A stretch of DNA of 64,000 nt from Bacillota bacterium (GTDB taxonomy: Bacteria; Bacillota; Clostridia; Lachnospirales; Lachnospiraceae). Where the stretch lies: assembly GCA_023392615.1 (NCBI GenBank), contig JAEVYT010000002.1:62001-126000 (forward strand), in the 5' to 3' direction. Under the pieces are notes generated by a model that saw nothing but the letters and a program-made list of their open reading frames with translations, was not told the DNA's origin and made no database searches. The number at the start of each line of letters is the position of its first letter. Positions within the stretch are counted from its first letter, which is position 1. The translations under genes were made by a program, and so were the position numbers. Of the stretch, positions 9,189-18,747 are shown one piece after another.

Positions 9189-9573
9189 GGTATGCCTCCT
9201 TTTTCTAGTGTATTGGGGAATAAAATAGAATATGTATCATATAAGTCCTACAAATAAAGAAAGATACCATTGATTAATCATGTTAATAAACATTATTAAT
9301 TATGATAACTTTTATTACATTATTTGTATAAACCTTATTTAAGATATCATAGCTTTTGATTATAGTCAACTAAAATAATTGTCAAAAGATAGCACAATAT
9401 AAGCAATAAATGGAAAAGGGATGCACATAATACCATAATTCAGCCAAAAAATAAGCAAATTTGGGATAAAATGTACTATCATGTAAAATACATCACAAAA
9501 TTAGTCATAAAAGTTTGTTAAAAACGTATAATTATTTAAGGATATTTATATGAAATTTGAAGGAGAAACTGTA
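9189..9573. other. AT-rich intergenic region between divergent abrB and spmA
   Basis: About 385 bases with no credible coding frame. It must hold promoters for both genes. Only a TATAAT at 9527-9532 ahead of spmA stands out, without a good -35; a sporulation-sigma promoter is possible but not demonstrable. AT-richness would suit AbrB autoregulation. Confidence 0.4.
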
Positions 9574-10179
9574 ATGCTCAATTATTTATGGGGGTATATG
9601 ATTGTTCTCGGAGTAACAATTGGAGTGATAAACGGTAACATCGGGGAAATCAGTAAAGCAACGATTAATTCTTCAAAAGAAGCGGTATTATTATGTATCG
9701 CTATGTTGGGCATCATGTCTATGTGGACCGGTGTAATGCAGATAGCAAAAAAGAGCGGATTAATTGGTGCAATGACGAGAGGATTGATGCCCATTATCCG
9801 TTTCCTATATCCTGATGTTCCCAAAGGTCATGTGGCGAACGAACACATTGCGTCTAATATGATTGCAAATATATTAGGTCTTGGGTGGGCTGCAACACCA
9901 ATGGGTCTCATGGCTATGAAAGAACTTAAGGAATTAAATAAAAACTCAGATGTGGCCAGTTATGATATGTGCACACTGCTAATTGTAAACATTTCTTCCC
10001 TACAACTAATACCGGTAAACATTATCGCTTTCCGAAGTCAGTATGGGTCTGTCAATCCAGCAGAAATTTTAGGAGCCGGACTTGTCTCTACAATCTGCTC
10101 CACTATAGTGGGTGTGTTGTTTGCAGTGACGGCGAGAAATATCGCAAAGAAGAAGGATGCGGCACGAAGTAAACGATAA
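9574..10179 (+). CDS. spmA: Spore maturation protein A
   Basis: A 201-aa nucleoside-recognition (Gate) domain membrane protein. SpmA and SpmB are needed for proper dehydration of the spore core in Bacillus and Clostridium. The Gate-domain helices include MLGIMSMWTGVMQIAKKSG and IASNMIANILGLGWAATPMG. I place the start at ATG 9574 because AGGAG lies 8 bases upstream; an in-frame ATG at 9550 would add eight hydrophilic residues and includes the ribosome site. spmB follows after 243 bases, an unusually long gap for this pair. Confidence 0.93.
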   Translation: MLNYLWGYMIVLGVTIGVINGNIGEISKATINSSKEAVLLCIAMLGIMSMWTGVMQIAKKSGLIGAMTRGLMPIIRFLYPDVPKGHVANEHIASNMIANILGLGWAATPMGLMAMKELKELNKNSDVASYDMCTLLIVNISSLQLIPVNIIAFRSQYGSVNPAEILGAGLVSTICSTIVGVLFAVTARNIAKKKDAARSKR

Positions 10180-10215
10180 GGTAAAGCGTCTAAGGTAAGA
10201 TATTAGAAGACAGTC

Positions 10216-10250
10216 AAAAGCCATTAAGATTAAGAAAAGCCAATTAAGAT
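10216..10250. repeat. Two-copy 15-16 bp direct repeat in the spmA-spmB gap
   Basis: AAAAGCCATTAAGAT (10216-10230) is followed at a 19-base period by AAAAGCCAATTAAGAT (10235-10250). It lies in the 243-base gap between spmA and spmB. It could be a regulator site or just replication slippage. Confidence 0.5.
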
Positions 10251-10422
10251 AATGTTATGAATAGAATAAGAAAACATATTACTAAGCACGAACGATTTCA
10301 TACAGTTGCATTTGAAAAGATGTTTCCACCTTTAAAGTAATGTTTTATACCTGATATGAACTGACATATGTAAAAAAGGGAGCTCATACAATAGAACAAA
10401 TAAGAGAAAGGAAATCTGAACT

Positions 10423-10950
10423 ATGAGATTTCTCGTCTACATATCGGATTATATGATTCCATTCATATTATTTTATATTATTGGCATGGGGCTTCTGATG
10501 AAGCAGGATGTTTATGATGATTTTATCACAGGTGCTAAGGATGGATTTAAAATTGTCCTTGATATTCTTCCTACCCTAATTGGCCTCATGGTTGCTATTG
10601 GAATACTCAGAGCATCCGGGGTGTTGAATGGGTTGGCTGGAATTTTACAGCCTATTACAAGTTTCTTTCATTTTCCATCAGAACTAGTTCCTCTTGTCAT
10701 TATTAAAATGTTTTCTTCCTCGGCGGCCAACAGTCTATTGCTGGATATATTCAAGGAGCATGGACCGGATTCTTATCTGGGAAGGCTGGCCAGTATTATT
10801 ATGAGTAGCACAGAGACAATATTCTATACTTTGGCGGTATATTTTATGGCTGCCGGGGTAAAGAAGACGAGATATACGCTTGTGGGCTGCTTGGTAGCGA
10901 TGATTAGTGGTGTGGTAGCAAGTACTATTATAACGAACTTGGTATTTTAG
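10423..10950 (+). CDS. spmB: Spore maturation protein B
   Basis: A 175-aa Gate-domain membrane protein, the partner of SpmA. The motifs LPTLIGLMVAIGILRASGVL and SSSAANSLLLDIFKEHGPDS are typical, and there are four to five hydrophobic segments. GAAAGG precedes ATG 10423. A hairpin terminator follows. The normal length and intact motifs predict a working SpmAB pair. Confidence 0.94.
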   Translation: MRFLVYISDYMIPFILFYIIGMGLLMKQDVYDDFITGAKDGFKIVLDILPTLIGLMVAIGILRASGVLNGLAGILQPITSFFHFPSELVPLVIIKMFSSSAANSLLLDIFKEHGPDSYLGRLASIIMSSTETIFYTLAVYFMAAGVKKTRYTLVGCLVAMISGVVASTIITNLVF

Positions 10951-10961
10951 TTATTCGAATT

Positions 10962-11033
10962 ATCTCCAATGAAAGAATGCTAACTCCTTATTTATAGGGT
11001 AGTACAGCATCCTTACATTGGAGATTTCTATTT
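10962..11033 (+). terminator. Hairpin terminator after spmB
   Basis: ATCTCCAATG near 10963 pairs with CATTGGAGAT near 11016-11025. The stem is extended inward by AATGCT/AGCAT pairing. The T-tract is short. The following 230 bases up to 11267 show no further gene and presumably carry the promoter of the next operon. Confidence 0.7.
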
Positions 11034-11267
11034 GAGACTGCATTAATAATTTTAATTCACCAGTTTGTCTCGGTTTATTTTGGTTTCAATCCGAAAGAAT
11101 CATACTATTTTTCTCTTTTCCATGGATAGAAAACCGTTTATAATGGAAATATAAAGCAAATGACAAATAGGGGTTAATTTATAAGTGGACAAGATGTGTA
11201 CGTAATTAATAATATCAAAAAAAGAAATTAAGAAAACTAATATAAATAATGAACTGGAGGTATCAAT

Positions 11268-12653
11268 ATGCCGCTATTAGGAGCTTTTATTGTTCCTCAC
11301 CCGCCACTCATCATCCCTGAAGTGGGCAAGGGCGAGGAGAAGAAGGTAAGTCAGACGGTTGATAACTATCATGAAATTGCAAAGAGAATTAAAGATTTAA
11401 GCCCTGATACAATTATAGTTACCACCCCACATTCTATTATGTACTCCGACTATTTTCATATATCACCGGGTGGTAGAGCGAAAGGGGATTTTGCAAGATT
11501 TGGTGTAAAGGAGGTTTCCTTTGACGTAAAATATGATGAAGAATTTGTAGAAAATTTGGAAGGGTTTGCGGAACGAGAAGGAGTGGAGGCTGGTACTTTA
11601 GGGGAAAAGGATGGTGATCTTGACCATGGAACAATGGTGCCGATGTATTTTATCAATCAATATCTGAATGACTATAAGTTGGTCAGAATCGGACTCTCGG
11701 GCCTAGATTTATGCGAACATTATAAACTTGGACGATGCATTGATAAAACAGTGCAGAAGTTGGGCCGAAGAGTAGTATTTGTAGCCAGCGGTGACTTGTC
11801 ACATAAATTGAAAGAAGACGGACCGTATGGGTTTTCAGAAGAAGGGCCAGAATTTGACAGTCAAGTTACAGAGGCGATGAAGGAGGGAGACTTTCTAAAG
11901 TTCCTTGAATTATCGCCTGATTTATGTGAAGCAGCCGCGGAATGTGGGTTGAGATCTTTTGTGATTATGGCAGGTGCATTGTCCGGAAAGTCCGTTACCA
12001 GTGATTTTTTATCCTATCAAGGAACTTTTGGTGTGGGTTATGCGATTTGCGAATTCAAAATCACAGGGGAAGCAGAACATCGGAATTTTGATGAGATATT
12101 CAAAGAGAAGCAAAGAGCATTGGCGAAGGAACTTCAAAAATCGGAGGATCCCTACGTGCATTTAGCTAGAACTTCCTTAGAGACTTATATTGTAACAGGA
12201 GAGCGTGCTAAGCTACCACAGGATTTACCGGAGGAGCTGATGAATAGAAAAGCAGGAGTGTTTGTATCTCTTAAGAAACATGGAAGCCTTAGGGGGTGTA
12301 TAGGTACGATTGCGCCGGTTACTTCAAGTGTGGCTAGAGAAATATTCCGTAATGCGATTAGCGCGGGCCTAGAAGACCCAAGATTTCCGCCTGTAACGGA
12401 AAAGGAACTTGATGAACTGGTATACAGCGTGGATGTTCTAGCAGAGCCGGAACCGATTCAATCAATAGAGGAACTGGATGTACATCGTTATGGTGTAATT
12501 GTGACCTCAGGAAGAAAGAGAGGATTACTTTTACCAAATCTAGAAGGAGTAGATACCGTTGATCAGCAAATTGAGATTGCGAGAAAGAAGGCTGGAATCT
12601 ATGATAACGAAGCATATGCGATGGAGAGGTTTGAGGTGGTGAGACATAAATGA
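11268..12653 (+). CDS. AmmeMemoRadiSam proteins B and A fused (Memo/LigB-like + AMMECR1)
   Basis: A 461-aa fusion. Residues 1 to about 270 form a class III extradiol-dioxygenase/Memo-like domain with the metal-ligand histidines in IVPHPPLI and TTPHSI. Residues about 285-461 are an AMMECR1 domain with the hallmark GSLRGCIGTIAP. The radical SAM partner starts in an ATGA overlap immediately downstream. The biochemical role of this conserved trio is not established to my knowledge; redox or radical-mediated modification is a guess from the partners. Ribosome site GGAGG precedes ATG 11268. Confidence 0.9.
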   Translation: MPLLGAFIVPHPPLIIPEVGKGEEKKVSQTVDNYHEIAKRIKDLSPDTIIVTTPHSIMYSDYFHISPGGRAKGDFARFGVKEVSFDVKYDEEFVENLEGFAEREGVEAGTLGEKDGDLDHGTMVPMYFINQYLNDYKLVRIGLSGLDLCEHYKLGRCIDKTVQKLGRRVVFVASGDLSHKLKEDGPYGFSEEGPEFDSQVTEAMKEGDFLKFLELSPDLCEAAAECGLRSFVIMAGALSGKSVTSDFLSYQGTFGVGYAICEFKITGEAEHRNFDEIFKEKQRALAKELQKSEDPYVHLARTSLETYIVTGERAKLPQDLPEELMNRKAGVFVSLKKHGSLRGCIGTIAPVTSSVAREIFRNAISAGLEDPRFPPVTEKELDELVYSVDVLAEPEPIQSIEELDVHRYGVIVTSGRKRGLLLPNLEGVDTVDQQIEIARKKAGIYDNEAYAMERFEVVRHK

Positions 12654-13477
12654 GAGTAGAATGTAACATCTGTCCACATCACTGTAAGATAGAAGAGGGG
12701 TACACAGGTCTTTGTAAAGCTAGAAAAAACCAGGGAGGAAGCATCATCTGTGATAACTATGGTAGGATTACTGCTATGGCGCTGGACCCGATTGAGAAGA
12801 AGCCTCTATATCACTTTCATCCGGGCAGTAAAATTTTATCCGTGGGTAGCTACGGCTGTAATCTGAACTGTCCCTTTTGCCAGAATTGTGATATCTCAAT
12901 GGTGGGTAATGATGGGGTGGAAAGCACTGCTTTATCCTGTGATCAATTGGTGGATAAAGCCATGTATTATCAGAATGTTGGGAATATCGGGATCGCATAT
13001 ACTTATAATGAGCCGTTAATTGGTTTTGAATTTGTCAGAGACTGTGCCATTCTTGCAAAGCAACAAGGACTTAAAAATGTGGTGGTTACAAATGGATACC
13101 TCTGTGAGGAGCCCTTGAGGGAGTTGTTGGGGATAGTCGATGCCTTTAATATAGATCTTAAAGGATTTACAGAAGAATATTACCATAAGCTTCGTGGAGA
13201 TTTAGAGACGGTAAAGAATACAATTGAACTGGTAGCTCAGGCAACGCATGTTGAGGTTACAACATTGATTGTACCAGGGGAAAATGATTCGGAGGAGGAG
13301 ATGGAACGATTAAGTAGTTGGATCGCACAAATACGACCGGATATTGTTCTCCATATCTCCCGGTTTTTTCCTAGATGGAAAATGTTGGATAAGAAGGCAA
13401 CTCCAGTCGGTGAGGTTTATCGTCTTGCTGAAGTGGCTCGAAAGCATCTAAAATATGTTTATGAAGGTAACTGTTAA
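12650..13477 (+). CDS. amrS: AmmeMemoRadiSam system radical SAM enzyme
   Basis: A 275-aa radical SAM protein of the PflA-like branch. The [4Fe-4S] motif is CNLNCPFC (CxxxCxxC); extra cysteines occur at the N-terminus (CNICPHHC and GLCKARK), a feature of the AmrS family. It overlaps the Memo-AMMECR1 fusion by four bases, so the two are coupled. The substrate is unknown. By homology it makes a 5'-deoxyadenosyl radical, possibly acting on a protein. Confidence 0.92.
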   Translation: MRVECNICPHHCKIEEGYTGLCKARKNQGGSIICDNYGRITAMALDPIEKKPLYHFHPGSKILSVGSYGCNLNCPFCQNCDISMVGNDGVESTALSCDQLVDKAMYYQNVGNIGIAYTYNEPLIGFEFVRDCAILAKQQGLKNVVVTNGYLCEEPLRELLGIVDAFNIDLKGFTEEYYHKLRGDLETVKNTIELVAQATHVEVTTLIVPGENDSEEEMERLSSWIAQIRPDIVLHISRFFPRWKMLDKKATPVGEVYRLAEVARKHLKYVYEGNC

Positions 13478-13583
13478 TCGTTGATAATATATATCACAAA
13501 AGCCCTTATGTTAATCTGAAATAATAAATACACAAATTCAAGTATTATTTTTAATACAAACAAATCACCTATGAATATAATGA

Positions 13584-14276
13584 TTACTCTTCTGTTAAAC
13601 TTTTTCTATATAGAATAGTAGCAAGACATATCAGAAGAATAAGGTTGGAAGTAATCACCGCTACTCCGAATAAGTCTGTTCGAAGGTTTTTCAGAAGGTA
13701 AGTGATTTGCTGTCCAAAAGTAAAGCGAGATACAGACTCAATGCCCTTATTAAAGCTTGATAGCATAGGTAAAAAAGCAAATATCATACCGAAGGGAACG
13801 GCTAATCCATTGGCAGCAGAAGCGTTTTTGGCAAATAAACCGATACAAAAACCGAGTATCGTGGATATCAAACTACCCAATGCCAGCGATCCCATGAATA
13901 CGAGAGCGGAGGCGATATCAAGATGAAGTAAAAATAAAAAGCTTGCGCCGGTGATTAGGTTAGCGATCAAGATAAAACCACCGATACTGATAAAATATTC
14001 TCTAAGTGTTACATTGGACATGATTAGAAGTCGTAATGTGTTCTGCTCCTTCTCCTCGGCGAGGATACATGCGGACGACACAGCAGGGGAAAATACGCAG
14101 TGCATTGTTGCGAAGATAGTTATAAAGTCACCGGCTCCAGATTGATTTCCCATTGCACTGGTCATCATAATTGCAATAATAGGATAAACAAGAAATAAAA
14201 CCAGAATAGGAGTGTTTTTAATAAAATCCTTTATTTGTTTTATAAATAAAGCTTGAATGTTTTGTATCCGAATCAT
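13584..14276 (-). CDS. ABC-2 type transporter permease
   Basis: A 230-aa membrane protein with about six hydrophobic segments, the ABC-2 export permease pattern (EEKEQNTLRLLIMSN is the typical cytoplasmic element between helices). It starts inside the end of the ATPase gene (4-base overlap) and is the last gene of the LytTR-DUF3021-ATPase-permease operon. The substrate is unknown; drug, peptide or lipid export are all possible. Confidence 0.88.
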   Translation of the reverse strand: MIRIQNIQALFIKQIKDFIKNTPILVLFLVYPIIAIMMTSAMGNQSGAGDFITIFATMHCVFSPAVSSACILAEEKEQNTLRLLIMSNVTLREYFISIGGFILIANLITGASFLFLLHLDIASALVFMGSLALGSLISTILGFCIGLFAKNASAANGLAVPFGMIFAFLPMLSSFNKGIESVSRFTFGQQITYLLKNLRTDLFGVAVITSNLILLICLATILYRKSLTEE

Positions 14277-15118
14277 ACGTTTAACTCCTTTCCGGTTAAT
14301 GTCATAAAGACAGTTCCTAAGGTCGGCTCAGAGGAATGGATTGCCTCTACATTATCCTGTAAAAAGTAAGTAGCGATCTCCTCTGCGGAATCTGGTTGAT
14401 TGGTTAATGTAATTCTTTTTCCGTCCTTACTTAGGATAGTCACGTTATTAAGCGTGTTATATTTTCTGCAAATCTCTTCCGGTACACCGTATTCTACGAT
14501 ACATCCTTCGTTAAGAAGAGCAATATGGTCACAAAGCTGGTATGCCTCCTCCATATTATGTGTGGTTAGAAATATAGTGGAGCCCTCTTTTTTTAATTCT
14601 AATAATAGCTTATGGATTTCCTCAGCGGTTGTAGGATCAAGTCCACTGGTTGGTTCATCCAAAAAGAGTATTTTCGGATGATGCATGATTGCACGTGCCA
14701 GAACCAATCGTTGCTTCATTCCTTTTGACAATTTACCAGCCGGTGATTTGCTATCGGATAAGCCCACTTTTTCCAGCACTTGATGGATAATAGCCTTGTT
14801 TACCCCATAAAGTTTCGCAAACAACAGCATATTATCATAGCAGGACAATCGATCGTAGGTTCCTGAATTGTCAAGCATCATTCCGATATCTGAATAAATG
14901 GTCCGGTTCAGTCGATTACAGCTTTGTTCCAGTATTTCTGAAATACCCTCATAAGATAATTGACCGGTTAATATCTTGATTAAAGTTGTTTTTCCTGCGC
15001 CGGAGGGGCCTAATAATCCAAAGATTTCGCCCTCGGCTACCTGCATTGACACTTCATTTAAAATCTTCTTTTCTCCGAACGATTTACAGACTTTTTGTAG
15101 GTTAATACTATTCTTCAT
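14273..15118 (-). CDS. ABC transporter ATP-binding protein
   Basis: An ABC ATPase of about 281 aa that powers the adjacent ABC-2 permease. It shows Walker A GPSGAGKTT, signature LSKGMKQRL and Walker B ILFLDEPTSGLD. The start is set at ATG 15118 because GGAGGGG sits 7 bases upstream; an in-frame ATG at 15139 would extend it further into the DUF3021 gene. The C-terminal about 70 residues beyond the ATPase core are typical of drug- and bacteriocin-type exporters. Confidence 0.92.
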   Translation of the reverse strand: MKNSINLQKVCKSFGEKKILNEVSMQVAEGEIFGLLGPSGAGKTTLIKILTGQLSYEGISEILEQSCNRLNRTIYSDIGMMLDNSGTYDRLSCYDNMLLFAKLYGVNKAIIHQVLEKVGLSDSKSPAGKLSKGMKQRLVLARAIMHHPKILFLDEPTSGLDPTTAEEIHKLLLELKKEGSTIFLTTHNMEEAYQLCDHIALLNEGCIVEYGVPEEICRKYNTLNNVTILSKDGKRITLTNQPDSAEEIATYFLQDNVEAIHSSEPTLGTVFMTLTGKELNV

Positions 15119-15602
15119 TCTCAGCCCCTCCATGTTCATTTTTGTAATTTAATAAAAGTTCATCATATTTTTTGCTGTCCATCCTTGTCTTGATTATCAT
15201 AAATGACATACTTCCAAAAAAACCAAGAACAAAACTTATAATAAAACCAATCCAAGCCTCTACATTATTCAGCTTAAACCAATCAAACACGATAATAAAA
15301 GCAATGATAGAGGAAAGGATACAGAACAACATAAGAATTGTACGCCATAATGCCATCATGTTCTTAATGATGCGATCCGAGTAAAATAATGTTTTAAAAA
15401 AGATAATGACTACCGAACTTAATAGAAATTGCGATAAGGTAGAGATGGATAAGCCTTTTGATCCGAGAGCATATAATTTGGAGACTTCCTTCGCCCCTTC
15501 ACCAAATATGGATGCGATCATCATTAAAAAGATTACATCCACTGCAAATAGGATCATTACTTGTGCAATGAAGTTATATTTTTCAGGATTTTTATGATTC
15601 AT
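15108..15602 (-). CDS. DUF3021 family membrane protein
   Basis: A 164-aa protein with four predicted membrane helices (about residues 10-30, 50-70, 85-107 and 115-138) and a charged C-terminus, matching DUF3021. This family is commonly encoded next to small LytTR regulators and is thought to modulate them from the membrane, but the mechanism is inferred. It overlaps LytTR by four bases and the ATPase by about eleven. Confidence 0.85.
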   Translation of the reverse strand: MNHKNPEKYNFIAQVMILFAVDVIFLMMIASIFGEGAKEVSKLYALGSKGLSISTLSQFLLSSVVIIFFKTLFYSDRIIKNMMALWRTILMLFCILSSIIAFIIVFDWFKLNNVEAWIGFIISFVLGFFGSMSFMIIKTRMDSKKYDELLLNYKNEHGGAENEE

Positions 15603-16042
15603 GATTTCACCCCTAACTTTTTTTTCAATGTTTGTGAATACTGTCTGGACACATACAATTTCTCGTTATTGTTCATGGTTACCAATAATTTACCATCAAT
15701 ATCAGCCTTGATTGACTGGATTTGGTTAAAATTGATGATACAGGATTTTCCTGCTCGAATAAAGTCAAGTGCAGCTAATTGCTCCTCTAGCTCAAACAAC
15801 CGAAGGTCTGTTTCATACACGTCCTGTCTTGTATAAAAGAAAGTCTTTTTATCGACAGTATCGATATAAAGAACCTTTGCGGCTTCAAGGATGTAGGTTC
15901 GGTTATTGTTCTTCCCGGTTAACTTTAAATCCATAACGCGAAGCTTGGATATAATGCTTTCTACATCGGTGTTGATGCGGTTACATGTAATCGTGACCTC
16001 AAGCTCTGTTGCGGAAGGATCTTCATTGATATGAATTCTCAA
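15599..16042 (-). CDS. LytTR-family DNA-binding regulator without receiver domain
   Basis: A 147-aa protein. The C-terminal about 95 residues are a LytTR domain (ILEAAKVLYIDTVDKKTFFYT, then FIRAGKSCIINFNQI). There is no phosphoreceiver; the N-terminal 45 residues form a short ferredoxin-like strand region common to this class. The start is TTG at 16042 with GGAGGTG nine bases upstream. It is first in the operon, so it probably autoregulates and controls the exporter, with DUF3021 as a possible membrane modulator. Confidence 0.88.
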   Translation of the reverse strand: MRIHINEDPSATELEVTITCNRINTDVESIISKLRVMDLKLTGKNNNRTYILEAAKVLYIDTVDKKTFFYTRQDVYETDLRLFELEEQLAALDFIRAGKSCIINFNQIQSIKADIDGKLLVTMNNNEKLYVSRQYSQTLKKKLGVKS

Positions 16043-16259
16043 ATTACTGCACCTCCTTATGATTTTACTATACTAATTCTTCCAGTATTTATCAACAAAG
16101 GATACCTAATCTGCAGAAAATACATACTAAGTTTCATGAAATGATATATATAATAACGTTTGTCGTGTTTTAAATGAATACATATTTTTCAATCAATATC
16201 AAATAATAAATATGAATGATATAAAAATAAGAACTATCAGAAAGAGAGTGAGGCAATCT

Positions 16260-16406
16260 ATGGATCAAGATAAAAGAGAAAAAGTGAGAGAGCAAAAAGA
16301 GGATGATAAATTTAATAGTATTACCAAGTCACAAAAACCAGAAAATCAAAATCAACAGCATAATGTTAGGAGAGAAGGAACAGGAAGGCAGAACAATAAA
16401 TATTGA
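16260..16406 (+). CDS. Possible small hydrophilic protein
   Basis: A 48-aa reading frame rich in K, E, Q and N, with GTGAGG six bases upstream of ATG 16260. An earlier in-frame ATG at 16212 has no ribosome site. There is no recognisable domain or homologue. It stands alone between LytTR and the chemoreceptor. Coding status is uncertain. Confidence 0.35.
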   Translation: MDQDKREKVREQKEDDKFNSITKSQKPENQNQQHNVRREGTGRQNNKY

Positions 16407-16623
16407 GATAAAAAATTTAACGGGATTCTTTTCCTTTACCAACTGATTATTAACCGTTCATAATCGCAGTTTTATTATTATTGTCGTGTTGATGTAAATA
16501 ATATGAAAAATATTATAATTATTCCTCAATTAGTAATGGTTCTTATTATTAATTGACTTGATTAATTTTAAAATGTGGTATAATATGATAATATATTGTA
16601 AAAATCAACAAAGGAGGTAAAGG

Positions 16624-18417
16624 ATGAAAGGGACTGTAGTTTCATCTTGGATAGAATCTTGTCGTATTTTATATGGTAATGAAGTGGTTAATAAAGCATT
16701 AGCTGCTAATAGCTTGTCTCAGGACGTTATATTTACACCATTTCAGGACGTTGACGATAAGGTAGCAACCGGAATTGTTGATCATGTGGGGAATCAAGTT
16801 GGTAAAGATCATAAAGAAATTTGGGGTATTATGGGTGAGCAGAATATACAAACTTTCAGTAAAAACTACCCTGGATTTTTCCGCCATGAATCAGCATATC
16901 AGTTTTTAAAATCAATGAACGACGTACATGTAATTGTTATGAAGAGATTTGCAGGAGCCAAGCCTCCAATACTTGATGTTAAGCCTATCTCTTCCCATGA
17001 GATAATATTTACTTATCGTTCTAACCGAGGAATGGAAGACTATTTATTTGGACTGATTAATGGTGTGGCAGCTTATTTTAATGAGAAGATTGAACTAGTG
17101 TTAATGGAACAAAGTCAAGAGGGTGTACAGATTAAGCTTACTTTTGAAAATGAGATTCAATACACAAAGAAATATCATATAAACAAATTACTATCCTTTG
17201 GATTTATAAAAAATGTAGCTGCAAAAGCGGCAATCATTAATACGTTAATCGTAACACTTGTCGGATTAATTCTTGTATCTAACAAAATTGATGCATTGAT
17301 ACTTGGTGGAGTAACCTTAGCGATTACGTTAGCAAGTACCACTATATTAAATCGACCTCAAAAGTTATTAATAAAAGAACTTAAAAGACTTAGCTCGGGT
17401 GACTTTGTGGAATATCTTGTTGTTCAATCCAAAGATGAGAATGAAGCACTGTTTGATGCATTGAATGATATCAAGAGAACCGTACAAAAAGACTTCATTG
17501 GGTTTAATGCAATTGTTGATGAGATGTATACCTTTAACCATTCTGTTACAGATATCGCTCATACCATGCAGGATACCTCAAATGATATCACTGCGGTACT
17601 TGATGAAGTTGCAATCGCGGCCACAACTCAGGCAGAGGATACAGAGAATTCCGTATCAATTCTGAATGAAAGCATCTTGAATGTAACCAGAATATCCGAT
17701 GCAAGTCAGGATAATAAGGATAAAATTGAAGTTGCAATGTCCAATTTGGAAAGCAGCTTTACCAATGTTCATAATACGACGATGGAAATCAACAATGTAT
17801 TGAATGAATTTAGAATTATTAAAGAGAACAGTAATGAGCTTCAGAAAAATGCTGCAGGCATCACTGAGATTGTTTCTATTGTATCGGCAATTGCAAAACA
17901 GATTAACCTTTTAGCACTGAATGCATCGATTGAGGCTGCAAGAGCCGGGGATGCAGGAAAAGGCTTCGCCGTAGTTGCGGAAGAAGTAAGAAGACTTTCT
18001 GTTGAAACAAACCAGGCAGTTTCTGAAATTAATGATAATCTGACAGAATTTGTGACAAGTATTGGTGGAGTTGTAAATGATATTGACGTACAGTACAATG
18101 TTCTAGAGAAGGAAGGCGTTAAGCTTACCGGTGCGGTTAATGTATCCAGTCAAGCAAATCAGAATCTTAAGACAGTATCCGACTTAATGATTGAAACTTC
18201 CCAGGAGCTGAAATCAGAAGCGGATAACATCTCCTCTATCTTTGATAATATGCACAGCCTTGCAGCGATTGCAGAAGAGAATTCTGCTGCAACCGAGGAA
18301 GCAAGCTCAAATGTTGCTATTTATATGGATCAGATTAATGAATTATCCCATCAGATTAATGTATTTGATTTGATGATAAAGAATTTCCAAGAAGATCTGA
18401 GCAAATATAAGATTTAA
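16624..18417 (+). CDS. H-NOX heme sensor fused to methyl-accepting chemotaxis domain
   Basis: A 597-aa chemoreceptor. Residues 1-180 are an H-NOX gas-binding heme domain: proximal H102, P115, and the propionate-binding Y131-x-S133-x-R135 are present. The distal residues W9, N74 and Y140, which hydrogen-bond O2 in the Caldanaerobacter (Thermoanaerobacter) tengcongensis H-NOX, are all conserved at the same numbers. Two membrane helices lie at about 198-245, then a cytoplasmic MCP coiled coil with the tip region INLLALNASIEAARAGDAG. The predicted role is oxygen (or NO) sensing for aerotaxis in an anaerobe. AAAGGAGG precedes ATG 16624. A terminator follows. Confidence 0.95.
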   Translation: MKGTVVSSWIESCRILYGNEVVNKALAANSLSQDVIFTPFQDVDDKVATGIVDHVGNQVGKDHKEIWGIMGEQNIQTFSKNYPGFFRHESAYQFLKSMNDVHVIVMKRFAGAKPPILDVKPISSHEIIFTYRSNRGMEDYLFGLINGVAAYFNEKIELVLMEQSQEGVQIKLTFENEIQYTKKYHINKLLSFGFIKNVAAKAAIINTLIVTLVGLILVSNKIDALILGGVTLAITLASTTILNRPQKLLIKELKRLSSGDFVEYLVVQSKDENEALFDALNDIKRTVQKDFIGFNAIVDEMYTFNHSVTDIAHTMQDTSNDITAVLDEVAIAATTQAEDTENSVSILNESILNVTRISDASQDNKDKIEVAMSNLESSFTNVHNTTMEINNVLNEFRIIKENSNELQKNAAGITEIVSIVSAIAKQINLLALNASIEAARAGDAGKGFAVVAEEVRRLSVETNQAVSEINDNLTEFVTSIGGVVNDIDVQYNVLEKEGVKLTGAVNVSSQANQNLKTVSDLMIETSQELKSEADNISSIFDNMHSLAAIAEENSAATEEASSNVAIYMDQINELSHQINVFDLMIKNFQEDLSKYKI

Positions 18418-18485
18418 TAAAAGTATCCATACTTTGTAATACAACCGAGGATAAAGAGAGTAGTCTATATAAATTAAGTAATACA

Positions 18486-18563
18486 GGAAGAGCCATCTAT
18501 CATAATAAGTTTACCTCCATCCCATCAGGGATAAGTACTCTTGTTATGGTGGGTGGCTTTTCC
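18486..18563 (+). terminator. Terminator after the chemoreceptor
   Basis: The GGAAGAGCCA...CATAATAAG arm pairs with CTTGTTATG...TGGCTTTTCC through a stem of more than 15 bp containing several G-T pairs. A short nested hairpin is present in the loop. Confidence 0.7.
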
Positions 18564-18747
18564 AGTGAAAACATACCCATTTACATTGACTTTTATAGGT
18601 CCAAATGATAACATAGTTACATCGCGTGAACATTTTAATGTCATAATATCTTATGGAAAAATAGTATGAAAGAATGGCAGGAAGGGGGAACGCTGCATAG
18701 AATGTTAATGTGATATCATAGTAACTATTAACGTGATCAACCCAAGA

